Shown here: one piece after another, positions 63,101 through 64,000 of the stretch
How positions within the stretch are numbered: the first letter of the stretch is position 1
Layout of the letters: each line of letters begins with the position of its first letter
Assembly (NCBI RefSeq): GCF_025919725.1
Contig: NZ_CP081495.1
Coordinates: 1,984,001 to 2,048,000, forward strand
Length of the DNA: 64,000 nt
Reading direction: 5' to 3'
Origin: Flavobacterium agricola
Lineage (GTDB): Bacteria; Bacteroidota; Bacteroidia; Flavobacteriales; Flavobacteriaceae
Made by a program: the position numbers and the translations under genes
The notes under the pieces: generated by a model
Seen by the model: only the letters and a program-made list of their open reading frames with translations
The model's database searches: none
What the model was told of the DNA's origin: nothing

Positions 63101-63338
63101 CTTTAAGCATATCTGCCGAATCGGGGCTGATTTCTTCTTCTCCAAAAGCAATTAAGTTAGAAACAATTCGCGATTTCATTTCATTAACCGCTTTGTTAGT
63201 AAACGTAATCGCTAATATTTTTTTATAAGCATCAACAGTTGGTGCTGCCAACAATATTTTTAAATATTCTTTAGTTAAAGTAAAGGTTTTGCCCGATCCT
63301 GCCGAAGCATCATAAATAAGAAAATTAGGAGAACTCAC
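60171..63338 (-). CDS. AddA-like UvrD-family helicase/nuclease
   Basis: A 1055-residue helicase-nuclease for double-strand-break repair. It starts with GTG. Walker A 'IYDASAGSGKTFTLTKEYL' (about 8-26), 'ILAITFTNKAVNEMKSRI' (motif Ia), Walker B 'NHFFIDEFQDTSEMQW', 'VMLVGDAKQSIYRWRGG' (motif III), 'VTIMTVHKSKGLEFPVVIFP' (motif V) and 'LYVALTRAREQLYV' (motif VI). The C-terminal end 'ATLLDYKTGAKEESHINQVLEYEKAL' retains the D-x-K and Q-x-x-x-Y of a RecB-type nuclease. With the AddB-like protein it should form an AddAB-type complex, although ompA and kbl separate the genes. Confidence 0.94.
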   Translation of the reverse strand: MSSPNFLIYDASAGSGKTFTLTKEYLKILLAAPTVDAYKKILAITFTNKAVNEMKSRIVSNLIAFGEEEISPDSADMLKAIGSELGLDNDTIKQKSRAIIKNIIHNYASFDISTIDKFTHRLIRTFAIDLELPATFEVSLDKSSLIKEAVDRIIAKAGSTNEKQLTHLLLDFALTKVNESGSWDFTRELVSIGNLIGDENHDKELEAIQNISLDNFIEIRKEVIENRNVIHESVCNLAQQLLSFISNQPYGVEAFSRKTIPNHLNKIIEGDFTKALEYDNIAVLEKRINKKYIDAVNPDLQTIWQQLETIKNWTGRYLLFDNVVKNITPLSLINTISNEVKQIQKEQNMLLISEFNKLIYNEVQQQPAPFIYERLGDKYNHFFIDEFQDTSEMQWKNLVPLLTNALAGNEVETDLGSVMLVGDAKQSIYRWRGGNPEQFIELSKPDAKDEGFESAKKQVTILETNYRSYDAVVTFNNDFFKFLGSKLNNPDYNKMYEVNSFQKTNNKPGGYVSLQFIPDVKDVDDEVTSDDLYLQKTEVIIRNCLVQGFNYKDIALLTRRRDKGVLLANYLTKNGIPIISSETLLLANADDVNFIISLLHLLRNFNDTEAKFDALFYLKNNYLPENPTHDFIVKGLKTETETEFENFLTTTINRSFNFANHKKQDLYQVCENIIALFLPAKSATAYVQYFLDVVLEQETKQLGLDEFLTFWHNKKEVLSIPSPENMNAVTIMTVHKSKGLEFPVVIFPFVNDRIIRTSGDTLWVDLPSTENIPLNKALISKKGEVVHYSDAIANLFEITNEKITLDTINVLYVALTRAREQLYVISEKKNVKLDAKIIESNSVAAYFLEYLRDIARDVVNDEVFDFGTKQKVSKTEVVQNTNQVIEAVTPGNKPSDAIKLANKEALLWHSGKDEAIDYGNLVHELMASVLHPDQVDFVAEQALRQGKLDYKDFDKIKYLLKNIVNDSKIAAHFNPEALVLNERSIVNANFKTIKPDRVTLVDNKATLLDYKTGAKEESHINQVLEYEKALLNMGYEVVKKTLCYIRIDEVEVVDL

Positions 63339-63403
63339 GAAAATATATTTTTAGTAATCTTACAAAATAAATATAAACATTTTTTATTACAATTTTTATT
63401 TAA

Positions 63404-63411
63404 TAAATTTG
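63404..63411 (+). promoter_or_regulatory. -7 box (TAAATTTG) of the superoxide dismutase gene
   Basis: A perfect TAnnTTTG 26 bases before the ATG at 63438. The -33 region is T-rich without a clear TTG. Confidence 0.45.
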
Positions 63412-63437
63412 GTATATTAATTTTAAAAATTATTATT

Positions 63438-64000
63438 ATGGCTTTCGAATTACCTAAATTACCTTACGCGTACGATGCGTTAGAACCATATATTGATGCA
63501 CAAACAATGGAAATTCACCATTCTAAACATCATAATGCTTACACAACTAATTTAAACGCAGCTATTGCTGGAACTGAATTAGAAGGAAAATCTATTGAAG
63601 AAATTTTAAAAAACTTAGATTTATCTAAAGCAGCTGTTAGAAATAATGGTGGTGGTTTTTTTAACCACAACTTATTTTGGGAAGTAATGGCTCCAAACGG
63701 TGGCGGTGAACCAACTGGTGAATTAGCAGCAGCTATTGTAGCTGACTTCGGATCTTTCGAAGCTTTTAAAGATGCTTTTTCTAAAGCTGGAGCTGGACAA
63801 TTTGGTTCTGGTTGGGCTTGGTTATGTGTTAAAGATGGTAAGTTAGAAGTTTGCGGAACTCCAAACCAAGACAACCCATTAATGCCAGGTGTTGGATGTG
63901 GTGGAACTCCTATTTTAGGAATGGATGTGTGGGAACATGCGTACTACTTAAAATACCAAAACAAACGCCCTGATTATATTAATGCATTTTTTAATGTAAT
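63438..64000 (+). CDS. sodA: Superoxide dismutase (Mn/Fe type), C-terminal end outside window
   Basis: The first 187 residues of an iron/manganese superoxide dismutase. Metal ligands: His27 in 'MEIHHSKHHNAY', His in 'GGGFFNHNLFWEVM', and Asp and His in 'LGMDVWEHAYYLKYQ'. 'TPNQDNPLM' has Gln at the second-sphere position used by Mn enzymes and 'NNGGG' matches the Mn form better than the 'AAQ' of Fe enzymes, so Mn or cambialistic activity is favoured. The start MAFELPKLPYAYDALEP is typical. Only a few C-terminal residues are missing. It is divergent from the AddA-like gene. Confidence 0.96.
   Translation, partial: MAFELPKLPYAYDALEPYIDAQTMEIHHSKHHNAYTTNLNAAIAGTELEGKSIEEILKNLDLSKAAVRNNGGGFFNHNLFWEVMAPNGGGEPTGELAAAIVADFGSFEAFKDAFSKAGAGQFGSGWAWLCVKDGKLEVCGTPNQDNPLMPGVGCGGTPILGMDVWEHAYYLKYQNKRPDYINAFFNV

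Noticed and set aside
54562..63338. A defence island formed by nuclease and helicase genes
   Set aside because: The two are AddB-like and AddA-like repair proteins, with housekeeping ompA and kbl between them; no restriction, toxin or phage genes accompany them.

Overview
The window reads as chromosome from a low-GC member of Flavobacteriaceae (Bacteroidota, near Flavobacterium/Myroides). Evidence: the gliding/type IX secretion lipoprotein GldD; a secreted M36 peptidase ending in a type A T9SS sorting domain; OmpA with thrombospondin type-3 repeats; families largely confined to the phylum (DUF3127, DUF4301, DUF3078); lipoprotein signal peptides; and promoters of the phylum type (TTTG, about 19-21 bp, TAnnTTTG) with no Shine-Dalgarno sites. 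The content is mostly core genome. I see no prophage, insertion sequence, CRISPR array or classical defence island.

Layout. 1-5.4 kb: an MBL-fold protein cut by the window edge, thioredoxin, a HopJ-family protein, an active/inactive pair of M16 peptidases, and rplU-rpmA. 5.4-15 kb: a repeat-built lipoprotein, ahcY, an operon of phosphopantetheinyl transferase, GGGP-synthase-like enzyme and pnuC leading to a DUF4301 protein, mdh, and lepA with a GC-rich structured element just upstream. 15-21.5 kb: OsmC, pirin, MBL hydrolase, a dihydrouridine synthase broken by two frameshifts, MscS, an FtsX-type permease, rbfA, methylmalonyl-CoA epimerase and one CAU-anticodon tRNA. 21.5-32 kb: ammonium transporter with porin, a dicarboxylate symporter, aat, DUF3127, HIT, greA, two small lipoproteins, then mutY-ssb-gldD-SDR without gldE in its usual place. 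32-42 kb: HU, a 32-residue basic protein, RNase G/E, then alpha-2-macroglobulin coupled to penicillin-binding protein 1C. 42-49 kb: tadA and dxs from overlapping divergent promoters, a DUF3078 protein, the T9SS peptidase and an omega-amidase-like hydrolase. 49-64 kb: sdhCAB, ChaN, an alpha/beta hydrolase, AddB-like and AddA-like recombination proteins flanking ompA and kbl, and a truncated superoxide dismutase.

Genes are tightly packed; only 14585-15115 exceeds 300 bp without a gene. Intrinsic terminators are frequent, and several are built across the stop codons of convergent genes. Promoter boxes repeatedly exclude upstream ATGs and so fix the starts of sdhC, HU, tadA, dxs and rbfA; for a few genes the -7 box almost touches the start codon. 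No convincing new multi-gene system appears. The best leads are the lepA-upstream structured repeat, a terminator-like hairpin in the greA leader, the DUF4301 protein with nucleotidyltransferase-like motifs, the DUF3127 protein with an SSB-type acidic tip, the 62-residue triple-repeat lipoprotein, and the frameshifted dus and addB-like genes.
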